A stretch of 64,000 bases of DNA. It comes from Cunninghamia lanceolata. Taxonomy: Eukaryota > Streptophyta > Pinopsida > Cupressales > Cupressaceae. Below are positions 12,559 to 26,371 of the stretch, piece after piece; the stretch's first letter is position 1, and each line of letters opens with the position of its first letter. The notes under the pieces are model-generated. The model did no database searches, had not been told where the DNA came from, and was given only the letters and a program-made list of their open reading frames with translations. The DNA lies in contig BSBN01000293.1 in assembly GCA_027924645.1 (NCBI GenBank), forward strand, positions 5,666,501-5,730,500, read 5' to 3'. The translations under genes and the position numbers were made by a program.

Positions 12559-13698
12559 ATGTCAGACGAAGAAGGAACATCTGAGGTTCCAGCAAGGATG
12601 ACCAACGCTGAGTTGGCAGTTCTGGTGAAGAAACAGATTGCAGAAAGCAAGGCCGTGAAGGCTCAGAATCAGGAATTGAAAGATGAGATAGCAAAATTGA
12701 GGAGCAGAGTAGGTTCTGGTAAAGAAGAAGATAGGGAAGAAGAAGAGATCCCTAATTGGAGCGAGGAGGTCATTCTTGCAGACCAGAGACCACTGTTGAA
12801 CGCCCTCAAGGCCATGGAGAGGAGAACCATGGATGTGAAACTGGATTTGCCAGTGTTTACAGGCAAGATGGACCCTGATTCAGTAATGGAATGGATAGAC
12901 TGTTTGAAGAATTTCTTTGAAATAGAGGAGATACCAGAACAACAGAGAGTGAAGATAGCACAGTCAAAGATGAAAGAAGCTGCCTTGACATGGTGGAATT
13001 TTGTTCAAGATGATAGAGTACAGGAAGGAAAACGTAGAGTTGCCACATGGAAGAAGATGATGGCATTGGTAAAAGAAGCTTATGTCCCATTGGATTACAG
13101 TATCCAATTACACAAAAGGAAGCAAAACCTGAAGCAGAAGGAGCTAGATGTCAGCTCATATACAAAAGAATTCATGAAACTCTGTATGAAGACAAAGGTA
13201 AAGGAAAGTGAAGAAGAGAAGGTAGCCAGATACCTGAATGGATTGAGGTTCAACATTCAGGAAGATCTAAGTCTGCATAATCCAGATACAGTTTAGAAAA
13301 GTTTTCAGTTGGCATTGAAAGTGGAAGAGAAGTTGAAGAGAAAACAAGAACAAAACAATAGAGGAAGAGGAAGACAACAAAGAGGTGGAAGAGGTCCTTT
13401 CAGAGGTAGAGGACATGGATAGGGATATCAAGGAGAATCCAGTCATGACAACAGTAAAGGCAACAATAGTCAGAACCAGAGAGAGAATTTTAGTCAGCAA
13501 GGAAACTTCAGAGGTAGAAGACCTTTCAGAGGAAGATCCCAGGGTAGAGGATCCATCAGATGTTATAACTGTAACAAAGAAGGCCATATAGCCAGCAGAT
13601 GTCCAGAAAAGGCCACAAGCTCAGCAGGAGAAAGGAGAACAAATCTGGTTCAAGAACCTGATAATCAAAGTAGGACAAGCTCTAATGATTTTCAGAGT
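12559..13698 (+). pseudogene. gag: Gypsy gag (capsid and nucleocapsid), two stops
   Basis: ATG 12559 is the first in-frame Met after the PBS and opens a 245-codon stretch. An acidic coiled N-terminus is followed by the capsid region, with FTGKMDPDSVMEWID and AALTWW matching the retrotransposon gag fold. TAG stops at 13294 and 13420 break an Arg/Gly/Gln-rich tail. The zinc knuckle CYNCNKEGHIASRC (13561-13602, C-x2-C-x4-H-x4-C) follows in the same frame. Gag packages element RNA and forms the particle. The frame continues without a shift into protease, so gag and pol were one polyprotein. Both stops sit where a Gln or Trp codon is plausible. Confidence 0.9.
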
Positions 13699-15333
13699 GT
13701 GAATGCTCCTGATAATTATGCATACCCAGAAAGTGGAGAGTCTCTGATGATGAGAAGAACAGTGACTACCATGAAGGTACCTGACAAAGAATCCCCTCAG
13801 AGAAAGTCTCTTTTCAGAACTATTTGCAAAGCAGGAGGTAAGGCATGTAAAGTTTTGATTGATTCTGGTTCTACTGAGAATTTTGTGTCTAAACACATGG
13901 TGACAAAGCTTAAGCTTAGGAGATTGCCTCACCCATCCCCATATAAAGTCTCATGGCTTACACAAGGTCAGCAGACAACTGTAGAAGAAAAGGCTTGGGT
14001 AGAATTTCAGATTGGTGGATATAAGGATAAGTTGTTGTTTGATATTACCAAGATGGATGCTTGCAATCTTTTATTTGGTAGACCATGGCAGTATGACTTG
14101 AAGGCACAACATGATGGTGTTAGGAATACCTATAAAATCACTAAAGATGGTAAGGAAATACATTTATTCCCATTGGCAGAGAAAGAGGAGAAATCTAAAG
14201 GAAAAGAGGTGAAGGTCATGCTGATGGAAGGCAAACAGTTCATGAAAGAAGTAGCAGCAAAAGGTGCAGTTGCATATGCCCTAATCCCATGTATGAGTGT
14301 GAATAAAGAACAGCAGCAAGAAGTCAAGAAAGAGAAGAAGCCAAGGTTCATAGACCCAGCTGTCCAAGAGCTATTGGATAAGTACAAAGGTGTCATTTCA
14401 GAGGGAATGCCAAGATCCCTACCACCTGTCAGAGATATCAGTCATTGCATAGACTTAATTCCAGGGTCAACACTTCCAAACAAAGCAGCCTATAAGCTTA
14501 CTCCAGAACAGAATGCAGAAGTAGCCAGACAGATTGAAGAATTGTTGGATTCAGGTCTGATTGGGAAGAGTCTAAGTCCATGTGCAGTACCAGCTGTACT
14601 AGCACCAAAGAAGGAAGGTACTTGGAGGCTTTGCACTGATTCCAGAGCTATTAACAAGATCACAATCAGGTATAGGTTTCCAATCCCTAGGATAGAGGAT
14701 TTACTTGATTGTTTGGGAAGTGCTAAATATTTTACAAAAATAGATTTGAAGAGTGGATATCATCAGATCAGGATTAGACCAGGGGATGAATGGAAAACAG
14801 CATTCAAAACAAATGAAGGGTTATATGAATGGAAGGTTATGCCTTTTGGTTTATCTAATGCACCTAGTACTTTTATGAGATTGATGAATGAGGTTTTGAA
14901 AGAATTCATTGGTAAGTTTGTCATAGTATATCTAGATGACATTCTGATTTTCAGTAACACAAAAGAAGAACATCTTAGGCATATAGATTTGGTTCTTAAG
15001 AGGTTACATGAAGAGCAGCTGATGATAAATTTAGACAAGTGCTTGTTTATGCAAAAGGAGATCACATATTTAGGTTTTGTCATTTCACAAGGAAAGTTAC
15101 AGATGGATAAGGAAAAGGTAAGTGCCATATTGTCTTGGCCAACTCCACAGACTATGAATGATGTCAGAAGTTTCCATGGGTTAGCAACCTTCTACAGGAA
15201 GTTTATCAGAGGATTTAGTCATATTTGTGCACCCATGCTGGATACCATCAAAGCAGGACAGAAGTGCAGATTTGTTTGGACTCAAGGAGCAGATGATTCC
15301 TTTGAGACACTGAAGAAGAAGGTGGCACAATAG
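13699..15333 (+). pseudogene. pol: Gypsy protease and reverse transcriptase
   Basis: Same frame as gag. The aspartic protease motif is LIDSGSTENF (DSG at 13861-13869). RT follows, with TDSRAINKIT, FTKIDLKSGYHQI and the catalytic YLDD at 14929-14940, then LGFVIS and the FHGLATFYRKFI thumb/connection region. Together these process the polyprotein and copy element RNA to DNA in the particle. The stretch is open for 544 codons and ends in TAG 15331, where a Gln codon would fit the family. The active-site residues I can see are present, so without the stops this would be a complete PR-RT module. Confidence 0.92.
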
Positions 15334-15894
15334 CCAGTCCTTGCACTTCCAGATTTTAACAAAATCTTTTAGGTAGAATGTGATGCCAGTCACATGGCCA
15401 TTGGAGCAGTACTCAGCCAAGAAGGTAGACCTGTTGCATTTTTCAGTGAAAAGCTCAATGATGCTAAGAAGAGGTATTCATCATATGATCTGGAAATGTA
15501 TGCTTTAGTTCAGTCACTCAAGAAATGGAGGCATTACTTGATGCCAAAGGAATTCATAGTATTCACAGATAACCAGGCTCTGAGTTTCATAAACAGCCAG
15601 GAAAAGCTGAACCACAGACATATGAAATGGGTAGAAACATTACAGGCTTTCACTTTTACATTGAAGCATAAGAAAGGGGTCAAAAATAAAGTTGCAGATG
15701 CTTTGAGCAGAAGAGTTCTAACAGTCAATCAGATTCAGTTAGAGAGTGTTGGCATTGATTCACTCAAGACCATGTATGAGTCTGATGAAGATTTTGGAGA
15801 AATATATCAGGTATGTACTTCTTTTAGGGAGAAATATCATGCTGAGTTCTCTGAATTTTTGATTCAGGATGGATTACTGTTCAAAGGTGGATAG
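15334..15894 (+). pseudogene. pol: Gypsy RNase H
   Basis: Continues the same frame after TAG 15331 and a second TAG at 15370. RNase H motifs are VECDASHMAIGAVLSQ (first Asp), YDLEMYALVQ (Glu) and FTDNQAL (second Asp), with VADALSRR near the end (last Asp). It removes the RNA strand during reverse transcription. The open part ends at TAG 15892, just before the integrase zinc-binding domain. Confidence 0.9.
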
Positions 15895-15915
15895 TTATGT
15901 ATCCCAAGGTGTTCT

Positions 15916-17163
15916 ATGAGATCAAATATCATCAAGGAGAAACATTGTGGAGCTATGGCAGGTCATTTTGGTCTAGACAAGACCCTTGATCTGGTCAGAA
16001 GGCATTACTTTTGGCCTAAGCTGCAGTCAGATGTCAGAAAATTTGTGGAGACATGTGTGATATGTCAGAAAGCTAAAGGTAGGTCAACCAATGCAGGTTT
16101 ATATCAGCCCTTACCCATTCCTTCCAGACCATGGGAAAGCATCAGTATGGATTTTGTCTTGGGTTTACCAAGGACAAGGAAAGGCTTTGACAGTGTTTTT
16201 GTTGTAGTGGATAGATTCAGTAAAATGGCACATTTCTTGCCATGCAAAACCACTGCTGATGCTTCATACATTGCAGATTTATTCTTCAGGGAGATTGTCA
16301 GAATTCATGGATTGCCATTGAGTATAGTGTCAGACAGGGATGTGAAGTTTATTGGTCACTTCTGGAGAACTCTTTGGAGGAAACTGGGAACCAATTTGTC
16401 TTTTTCCTCTGCATATCATCCTCAAACGGATGGACAGACTGAAGTAGTGAACCGTTCCTTAGGGAATTTACTCAGATGCTTGACAAAACAGCATGGAGAG
16501 AAGTGGGACACTATTCTGTCTCAAGCTGAGTTTTCATATAATGATACTGTCAATAGGAGCACAGGAAAATCACGTTTTCAGATTGTTTATGGAATGCATC
16601 CCAGAGGAATTTTGGAGTTGAGAGATCTACCTACAGTAGACCCTGTCAGTGCAGAAGGAGAAGCTTTTGCCGAAGCTATAAAAGAGGTTCATGATCAGGT
16701 CAGGACCCAACTACAGCAAACTACCTTGAAATATAAAGAATATGCTAATAAGAAGAAGAAAGATGTCCAATTTGATGTTGGAGATTTGGTTTGGGTTCAC
16801 TTGAAGAAAGACAGACTTCCTAAGGGAAAGTATACTAAGCTCATGCAAAGGAAAGTTGGACCATTTCAGATTTTGCACAAGCATGGACAGAATGCTTATG
16901 AGATCCAACTCCCACCTGATCTTGGTTTGTCTCCTATATTCAATGTATGTGATTTAACTCCATACAAGGCTAATCCAGATGCAGATCAGGATCTCCTACA
17001 GGATACAGTTGCTGATGACATTCCCAAGCATGATCCTCCACAATTGCAGAAGGTTTTGGACACCAGAGTGGTCAAACAGACCAGGAACAAAAAGTACTTG
17101 GAGTACCTCGTCTCTTGGAAGGGACAGCCGAACTCTGAAGCAGTATGGATGACTGAAGATTAG
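15916..17163 (+). pseudogene. pol: Gypsy integrase with C-terminal chromodomain
   Basis: 415 codons in the polyprotein frame. The HHCC zinc-binding part ends in ETCVICQKAK. The catalytic core has SMDFVLGLP (D), SIVSDRDVKF (D) and YHPQTDGQTEVVNRSL (E). A GPF-type segment (VGPFQILHKHGQNAYEI) follows, then a chromodomain (VLDTRVVKQTRN, YLEYLVSWKGQP, AVWMTED). The chromodomain tethers chromovirus integrase to particular chromatin marks. TAG 17161 ends it; family alignment suggests a Gln codon there originally, so the native end may be slightly downstream. Confidence 0.92.
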
Positions 17164-17234
17164 ATCCAGAAACATGGTGCAGACCTTGATACTCTCATCT
17201 CAAGTGGACTTGAGATTTCTTCTTCTGGGGAGTA

Positions 17235-18833
17235 TGGTGCAGGAGCACCCGTACATGATCAGGATATAGGTTAATTGTCCACATGATGACAGGGCATTAG
17301 TCTATTTTTAGTATGTTTGACTTCATCATGTAATAAGGTCCGTAATAAGGTCCATTGGACCGATGCTATGTAATAGATCAGCCTAGGAGTATGTGTAGGC
17401 AGTTACAGATCGTGATCAGGTAGTCTGAGCTGTCCTTCTCCCAGCCGCTTGGAAGCTCCCAGCCACTGGGAAGTGAGTTGGTAGTACTCGAAGGATTTTG
17501 CTATTTATACCTTCGATCTGTTAGGGTTTAGCATATTGACAGATGTTATGTTAGTTGTGTTATGTATTGGTGTTGTGATTGAGTTGAGATTCAGGAGAAC
17601 AGTTCAGACATTGTGAAGCTATATTCAGAATTTTTGAATTTCATTTGAATAAGATCTCATCATTTGCATTATCTGAGTTTATCAGCTGTATCTGTTTTGA
17701 TTTCCTTTCTGTTTGCAAGTTGATGGATACTTTCAACCCTTCCACCGGTTGATCCTGTAAATCGGTGGAATGGTCCTGTATTATAGCTTAGGTTGCATGT
17801 TAGTTTTCTGTTTATGCATTGCATCGTTCAAGAGATCAGTTAGGAGCATGCTGTGAATCAGCCTAGCATCCTCATGTGCTAGGTCTAGAAAGATAAGCTG
17901 TTAAATTTTGGTTTGAAGGTGATCCGGCCCGATCATCTTATTGCCTTTGTGAAATCATATGGTTCTGAGTGTTTACATGCAGCGGACGGATATACAGGAG
18001 TCTGCATGTGCGTTTCCAGTCGGATCGAGTCGCATCGTCATCTGCGAATACACCGCCATCAGGATCGGGTCGTGAAGCTGATGAAGTTTGCATGTTGCAA
18101 GTGCATCAGGATGTTTTAAGTTGGATATATACTCAGTGTATATATTGCCGTCAGGATCATCTCTCGGGAGTGCCCATCATCCGCGTATCGCTAGCAGATG
18201 CGGGAGTGAAAGTTCATTTTTTTGACTAAGTGTTGAAGAGGTCATCAGGATATTGGGTGACGTCATCGTCATCAGGATATGATGTCATCGTCATCAGGAT
18301 ATTGAGATATCCCCCTATGCAAGTTTATCCTGCTGTCGCTAAGTGCTTAGGTATCGGCGGAAGTCCTCGGTAGAAAGTTGTGTTAACATCATTAGGAGGT
18401 TTCGAGAGAACCGGATAAATCATATCATGATGCTGTTGCTTGTATCGTCGGCTATCGGGGCATCGAAGGGAAGGTGTTGAAGGTGATCATCATCAGGATA
18501 TTTGGAGCAACCGGATATTTGATATCCTGCTGACGAAGGTGGTGTTGCATATCATGATGATGCTGATGGAGCTTGGCGCCCGATGAACAGTGCAACAGGA
18601 GGATGTTTGCGCTAGTTGAACATCATGATGATGATGATAGGCGGAAAACGGAGGAAGTGAACAGTAGTCGGCAGGAGGATAATTGTGCTCGTCCGAAATA
18701 TGATGATGATGCTGTTGGTGTTTGCAGGAAATATGATGATGATGCTGAGCCGATAGGGATTTTTATCATGCTGTTTGTATTATTGGCTCCTCCTTCCTGT
18801 TAGTTAGCTCCCGTTGCGTTTACCTCTGCATCA
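17235..18833 (+). repeat. 3' LTR of the gypsy element
   Basis: 1599 bp, exactly the length of the 5' LTR, aligned at a constant offset of 6323 without gaps. It is preceded by a short purine run (ggggag, 17227-17232) as polypurine tract. I count about 24 differences, all but one transitions. Confidence 0.93.
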
Positions 18834-19420
18834 TTAAGCTTGGAGAAAGGAGCTATAGGGGGTATCCATCTGAGATGGTCTCTCTTAGAAGCTAGGTCTT
18901 TAACCAGAGCCTCCCCACCTACTCCAACTTTACTGAGATAGTGCTAGTTTTTTATCAATTCTGCATCCCATTTTGACCAGCTGGATTGCTTAGTGCCTGT
19001 TCTTCTAACGTTTGCCACAACCGGTTCCGATATGGCCTCCTCTAGCTTAGAGCAAGCATTCTTCCAAGAAGTAGCTTCCCTTTTGAAAATTTGGAAATTC
19101 CTCTCCCTCCACAGATGCCAAACAATCATTGAGGGGCCCAATTCCCATATACAACCAAAGAAAGATTCAGTAAAAAGGAGAGGCCAGTTTTTGAACATGT
19201 GGACCAATGTCTTAGACAATGGAGGAAACTAGTTCAACTTCCTCATGAACCAAAGCCATCATTCTCTACTAAACAAGCAATGAAGCAAAATATGATCCAC
19301 TGATTCTTCTTCCCTACCACAGAAGATGCATACAAAGTTGGAGCCAATACCTAGCCTTTTAATTCTATCTCCCATTAAAACTTTGTTGTGAAGCGCCAAC
19401 TAAGAAAAGGCTCTAGCCTT
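18834..19420 (-). pseudogene. LINE zf-RVT region and linker
   Basis: Minus-strand reading contains FSQLALHNKVLMGDRIKRL, CIFCGREEESVDHILLHC and WHLWRERN (19219-18944 frame). This is the zinc-binding region found after RT in plant LINEs, followed by the linker to RNase H. It ends at the 3' LTR in ...APFSKL, in register with the RNase H start at 10911. A stop follows LIKN near 18941. Confidence 0.8.
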
Positions 19421-20353
19421 GAGCAGAATAGCTTTATTCCAACACACCTTCGACGGCCAATCCATTTTCACCTTCTCCATGGCAGAGCTATAACCGTCTT
19501 TGATTGAGTAAGAACCTGTCTTTGCCCCTGTCTAGACCAATTCATCCTCCTTATTGGAGAAGATAACCACTCTTTTCCCTAGAAGTTTTCTCACGAGTTC
19601 TTTCTGCTCGTTTGGAAAGTTACAATCCCGAGTGCTTTGAACCAAACAATACTACAGTATCGCGAACCCTAGTAACACACCAATAATCTTTCACCTTATA
19701 TCCCCACTTCGATTGCAGGAATAATTTCCCTTCTGTAAGGTCTTTCTTTCTTGAAAGCTTAGCTTCCCCACACTAGGAGTTGTCCAGAAATCTGCTTTCT
19801 CCCCATTATGAATAATCCATTACAATTTTGGTAGAATGATGTCTCTACTTTTTGCAATAAAGTTCCAAATTGCTGACCTCGAGGCGGGTTTTTGACTGTA
19901 AAGATTCTTTCACTTTCAAGCGAGTCCAAATATTTAACTTTCATTAGTTGGGCCATTTTGAACTTGGCTTCTTGTACAATGCCCACGCCAATTTAGCCCT
20001 TGAAGCTTGATTTTGAGCACTTAATTCCAGAATACCTGCCCCTCCTACAGCCTTTGGTTTACAAATTTTATGCCATGCCATGAGGTGTAATTTTTTCTCC
20101 TGGAAGGTGCCTTGCCACATAAACTGTTTACAAATCCACTGGATCTTTATGTTTACCCCTTTTGGAATTTGGAAGATTGGCATCATGTAGACTGGAACTG
20201 CAGCTAAGACAGCTTTGATCATTACAATTCTGCCTGCCAGAGAGAGCCAACGACCCTTCCAAGCGGCCATCTTGGAGTACGACCCTTCCAAGCGGCCATC
20301 TTGGAGTGCATGTTATGGATGACGTTATTCCAAATATTCTTCTTATGCGGCAA
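19421..20353 (-). pseudogene. LINE reverse transcriptase C-terminal part
   Basis: Minus-strand frames 20291-19944 and 19986-19759 show MAAWKGRWLSLAGRIVMIK, VPVYMMPIF and CKPKAVGGAGI. This is the conserved plant LINE segment (W..R.LS.AGR..LI, P.Y, PK..GG.G). RT fingers and palm, including the catalytic YxDD, are missing because of 5' truncation at about 20353. A 29-bp direct duplication (20251-20279 and 20280-20308) lies inside and repeats the SKMAAWKGR codons with an added residue. Confidence 0.8.
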
Positions 20354-20361
20354 CTTCACAC

Positions 20362-20726
20362 GTTTTCAATTATCATTATGAATAGCAATATCAAATTCAA
20401 AAGTCAACTAGTTTCCATTTAATATCTTCGCCTGGTTGTCCGTTTGACATTTACCGAGAGTGAGAATGAGGCACAATTCAAAGTATAAATGAGACACTTC
20501 CTTTGTCCATGTTGCTAACATGGTTGGTTGCAGATAATATTAGAGTTTAAGTTTAAATACTAGAAATAATTTGGACTCAGTCCACAATACTCATAGAAAA
20601 CTGAGAAAGAAACCAGAACGTGCGTGGAGTTTTACTAAAAGAAGCAAAGATAAAATTTAGCAGGTTGGTCGCTGCTTTCTGAAGTTACGTAGCATTCTTT
20701 AGCATTAGTTGTCTGCTGTAAAATGA
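20362..20726. promoter_or_regulatory. Peroxidase upstream region
   Basis: Only about 365 bp separate the LINE end from the TATA box of the peroxidase gene. The sequence is AT-rich and shows no coding potential. I can name no specific operator. The LINE insertion lies at the upstream edge of this presumed promoter. Confidence 0.5.
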
Positions 20727-20734
20727 TATAAATA
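20727..20734 (+). promoter_or_regulatory. TATA box of the peroxidase gene
   Basis: TATAAATA, 66 bp upstream of the ATG at 20793. That spacing allows a start of transcription near 20757-20762 and a short 5' leader. Confidence 0.7.
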
Positions 20735-20792
20735 GAAGACCCGATTTGAATTTATTGTGAATACAATCGGTAGAACGAGAGAGAAGACAGTG

Positions 20793-23092
<2,300 letters not shown>

Positions 23093-23107
23093 GCTCGTAT
23101 GAATTGT

Positions 23108-23113
23108 AATAAA
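23108..23113 (+). terminator. Poly-A signal of the peroxidase gene
   Basis: AATAAA 16 nt after the stop codon, the nearest canonical signal. Confidence 0.55.
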
Positions 23114-25227
23114 TTTTATACTTTTTGGGGGGGAGGGGTGCAATATCATCAGTGGAAAATAAAAATAGTTGTTGACCAATAAAATCAAGAATTTAAATGG
23201 GGCTTATCAATGTAATGCTAAGGTAGCCAAGGTACTAATTACAAGTGTGACAACTTTTGATATTTCTCTTTAATGAAGGTTAATAAAGGTTTCCATTTTT
23301 CAAAGAGTGGAATTGAGAAGAAAAATAAATAACCTTTTCAAATACGTTAGGGTGAAGCAATCACTCAATACAAGTAAGCAAGTAATCCTTGTAACTAATG
23401 AGGTCGGATTAATTAATTTATTGAAATAAATTTGCTCAAGTTTAAATAACTAAAATGATGGTATTTAGCTTGAGAGTCAATGAGGATTCTATTGTGCTAG
23501 ATGTCAAGAATCAATTCACCAATTTATGAAAGCCCTTTGTGATGTCAAATGAATGTTTATGAATTAGTAAATGTTTTGTTTGATGCTCTAGTTCACTACT
23601 ATGATTGTGGAATTAATGTTCACGATGATTGTTGTAAGAACCTCCTTCTAAATATTAAAAATATTGTAGAAAAATAATTATTTAAATAAAAATTATTATA
23701 ATTTTTTCTTAGCAATATTAATCATCATTACTAAATATAAAAATAGTAAAAAACTAATCTTATTGCTTAGTACTTTTTTCAAAAGAGAAGATCCAATTAT
23801 TTGTAAAAATACAAAAGAGCTTGACAATATAGCATTTGTGATATACAATTAAGGATTGAGTCCTTTTACAATTATTGAGGCCTTAAAGGCTCAAACCAAG
23901 AAGTGTTATAACAAATATACTATCTCATTATAATACTTTATGAAGTCTTTATCATTGAAAACTAGAGAGGGAGAGAGCATCATCAAGGCATTTTGTCACT
24001 TGTTGATTATATCACAATTATTATTGTGCTTGTGAATGTGTTTCTAAGTGGCGTCCCAAGTTTTGTTTACCTCGCATTGGTCACATCTTTGTGCATGCAA
24101 ATGTGAACCATAAGTATGATGTCATTTGTCACATCTTGTATCAAAGATTTCAAACTTTGAAAATTAAAAGGTTCTAATTTAACTATTTCAAATTTAGACT
24201 TTAGAACATTTTGATAAATTCTTAAACAGTTTAAATTTGAAAATATTTAAATTTAATATTTAAAGTTTGTATTTAAATTTGTTTCAAAATTTTATGATTA
24301 ATTTTTTTTTAATTATTTAATTAATTTTAAATGAAATGTCTTATCAAATCAAAATTCAAATATATTGTAAATCTTTAAATTCAATATTTAAATTTAAATT
24401 CTAATATTCTAATTATTTTATTATAGGGGTTTGATTTATTGCAAGTAGTAAATCAGAGTGCTAAATTGCAAGTCGTCACCAATTTATGAAATGCAAGTTG
24501 CAGATGGTGAATCATTTTTGGAAATGCAAGTTGCAAGTGGCTCAAATTATCATAAACTTAAAAGGCACTATGCAAAGTACAAATTGAGAAAAGTTTCCAA
24601 TTCCTAGATTGCAAAGTGAAAATATATTTGTGGGTTTGTACACTCAAAAGCATGACTCAGTCACACAAGGCGGTTAAGTTAGCTTTGATAGAGCACATAG
24701 GACCCTCTTGTTGCCACGAGTGAACCTCCACATCACTCTCACTCTCATAGTAGAAGCCAGTCAAGAGGAGGTGAGACACAGGGGTGGTCCTATTCGCTTG
24801 AGAGCTGGACTTCACAAGGAGCAGTCAATTGGTCTTGGAGCCTTTCTTGGGTATTGTTTCTTATGTTCAGTGACCATTGTAGTTGAGATAATTATATGAC
24901 CCAAAGGGTCACTAGTTACTGTTCTCCTATTTTGGTTAGCTAGATTCCAATAACTATTTGATTGTTTATTATAGTCATTGATGAGTCTTCTATGTTCGAA
25001 CCTTTCCTCTCCTGGTTGAAGGAGTTGTCAGATTTGATGTCTTTGTTTGATAACCTAAGCCTAAGTTCCTATTCTTGGATGGTCAATTGTGCATGTTGAG
25101 GCCTAGGGTGTAACTCTTCATTCTTCTTTAGGATCGCCCTCACTCACTCGCCTCTAAGTCTAGGGCACATTCATGAGCCTAAACAAAGAGAGTTGTTTTG
25201 AGTTAATCATGAGTTGATTTATGTTTG
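23114..25227. other. Intergenic, AT-rich
   Basis: No gene recognised. 23,650-24,430 is very A/T-rich with repeated attTAAATTt strings. 24,660-25,227 is less AT-rich with short frames only (for example 24708-24899) and looks like old repeat DNA. It ends in GTTTG, the left copy of the target duplication of the next element. Confidence 0.5.
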
Positions 25228-26371
25228 TGTTACATCCCCAATTTTGACTAAGTTTAACATTTACTTTTTATGTGATAAACTGGATAAGTAATCATAGGTT
25301 AATGATTTGATGTTTATAGAAAATGTTAGGATAAATCATTGATTATATGGATTATGATTAATGTTTAGATTTATACATGAGATTACATGTTGATTAAGAT
25401 TATTTTAGAATGATGTTTAATGATTTATTGATGATACACTGATCATAGTTGTATGATTGTGAGTGTAACTAGGAAAAGAGATTTCCAATTCCAAGATGGG
25501 AAGGAAAGTATCACCTGGGAGAACAAAATAGATGTTGTGGAAAAATTTAAGTGGCCATTTGAGTTTCAAAGTTGTTCTTTATGTGAGTCATCGCGAGATA
25601 GAGTATGTATCAGTTATCTACCCTTGTTTAGTCAATTTCAATTCGACTATTATCATTTTTTCGAGTAAGGGTTTTTTGACATCAAACCCTATTTTATTTG
25701 GTCTTGTGATGTAAGTTTTGGAGGTTATAGTTTAACCATTATTATCGTCAAGAAGTTTTTGACCATGTTTCTTTGCTTTGCTTGACGATTGGTGCTGACA
25801 TCAGCAAGAGGTTGTGAAGGGGGAGAAGATCTCGAGCCCATTGTCGTAACTTGCAAATAGTAATTTTCATCATTCTTAGAGTGGTGTTGCTACCACTAAA
25901 GTTGTTATCTTGTATTTATTTAATTATATATTCTAATACCATATATATATAATGTCTCCCTTTTATGTTTTAAACACTTACCATCTTGAGTCTAGCTATC
26001 GATGGTTTTGATAACTATGACCCCGAGGTCGCGCCAAAAGGTGGCACACGTTCCCTACACTATCACGTAAAGTGGGAAGAATGGGATGAATCCTCGGTTG
26101 GTTGGTAGCTACATGCTCATTTTGTGGAGCTTTTGATGGTATTGTTTTCTGTTGTGTATAGTATGGGCTCTCAGGTGTGGGTGTCAATTAGTTACTATTA
26201 TGGTTTCCATTGTGAATGGAGAGTGGCTACCTTTTTGTTGTGGAATAGTGGAGTGAAGGGTGCACTGTGTATAGAGATAGAAAGGAGGATTAACGAAGCT
26301 CAATCTGTGAGCCTATAGACCGGAAAAGGACTGTATTTAAACCTTATCAAGTAATTTCTTAATGTTGGTCA
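25228..26371 (+). repeat. 5' LTR of the host element, first part
   Basis: Matches 60562-61660 of the right LTR throughout, including short frames such as 25453-25668 (counterpart 60745-61005). It breaks off at GGTCA (26367-26371), where the copia element begins. Confidence 0.9.

Larger units (their letters stand above)
10912..18833 (+). mobile_element. Full-length Ty3/gypsy chromovirus-type LTR retrotransposon
   Basis: Two 1599-bp LTRs, both starting TGGTGCAGG and ending CATCA, enclose a 4.7-kb interior. The order is PBS, gag with zinc knuckle, protease, RT, RNase H, integrase, chromodomain. Flanks carry ATAAG (10907-10911) and TTAAG (18834-18838), a target duplication with one change. The LTRs align without gaps and differ at about 24 sites by my count (about 98.5% identical), so the insertion is young beside its neighbours. 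All coding parts lie in one frame broken by six TAG stops. The chromodomain places it in the chromovirus branch; I cannot name the clade. Confidence 0.93.
8828..20353 (-). mobile_element. 5'-truncated LINE retrotransposon, split by a gypsy insertion
   Basis: On the minus strand the parts occur in LINE order: RT C-terminal region (about 20353-19760), zinc-binding zf-RVT region (about 19420-19240), a linker with the WRERN motif, RNase H (10911 down to about 10530), a 3' region, and a poly-A tail seen as about ten T on the plus strand from 8827. The element lacks ORF1 and most of RT, the usual 5' truncation of LINEs. Flanks share cttcacac (8820-8827 and 20354-20361), a candidate short target duplication. 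The gypsy element 10912-18833 interrupts it; without that the LINE is about 3.6 kb. Multiple stops make it dead. The LINE identity is firm; the exact ends are moderately sure. Confidence 0.75.

Noticed and set aside
13267..13587. Minus-strand frames across the gypsy and copia coding regions
   Set aside because: Shadows of the plus-strand polyproteins.
12559..17163. TAG read as a sense codon (Gln)
   Set aside because: All six stops in the gypsy frame are TAG, but TAA and TGA break the other elements, and the peroxidase gene uses normal codes. Methylation decay explains it without recoding.
10912..18833. Endogenous pararetrovirus or envelope-bearing element
   Set aside because: Integrase with chromodomain, true LTRs and a target duplication are present, and no movement or envelope-like ORF follows pol.
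24708..24899. Short ORF upstream of the host LTR
   Set aside because: No recognisable motif, no promoter or splice support, lies in old repeat-like DNA.
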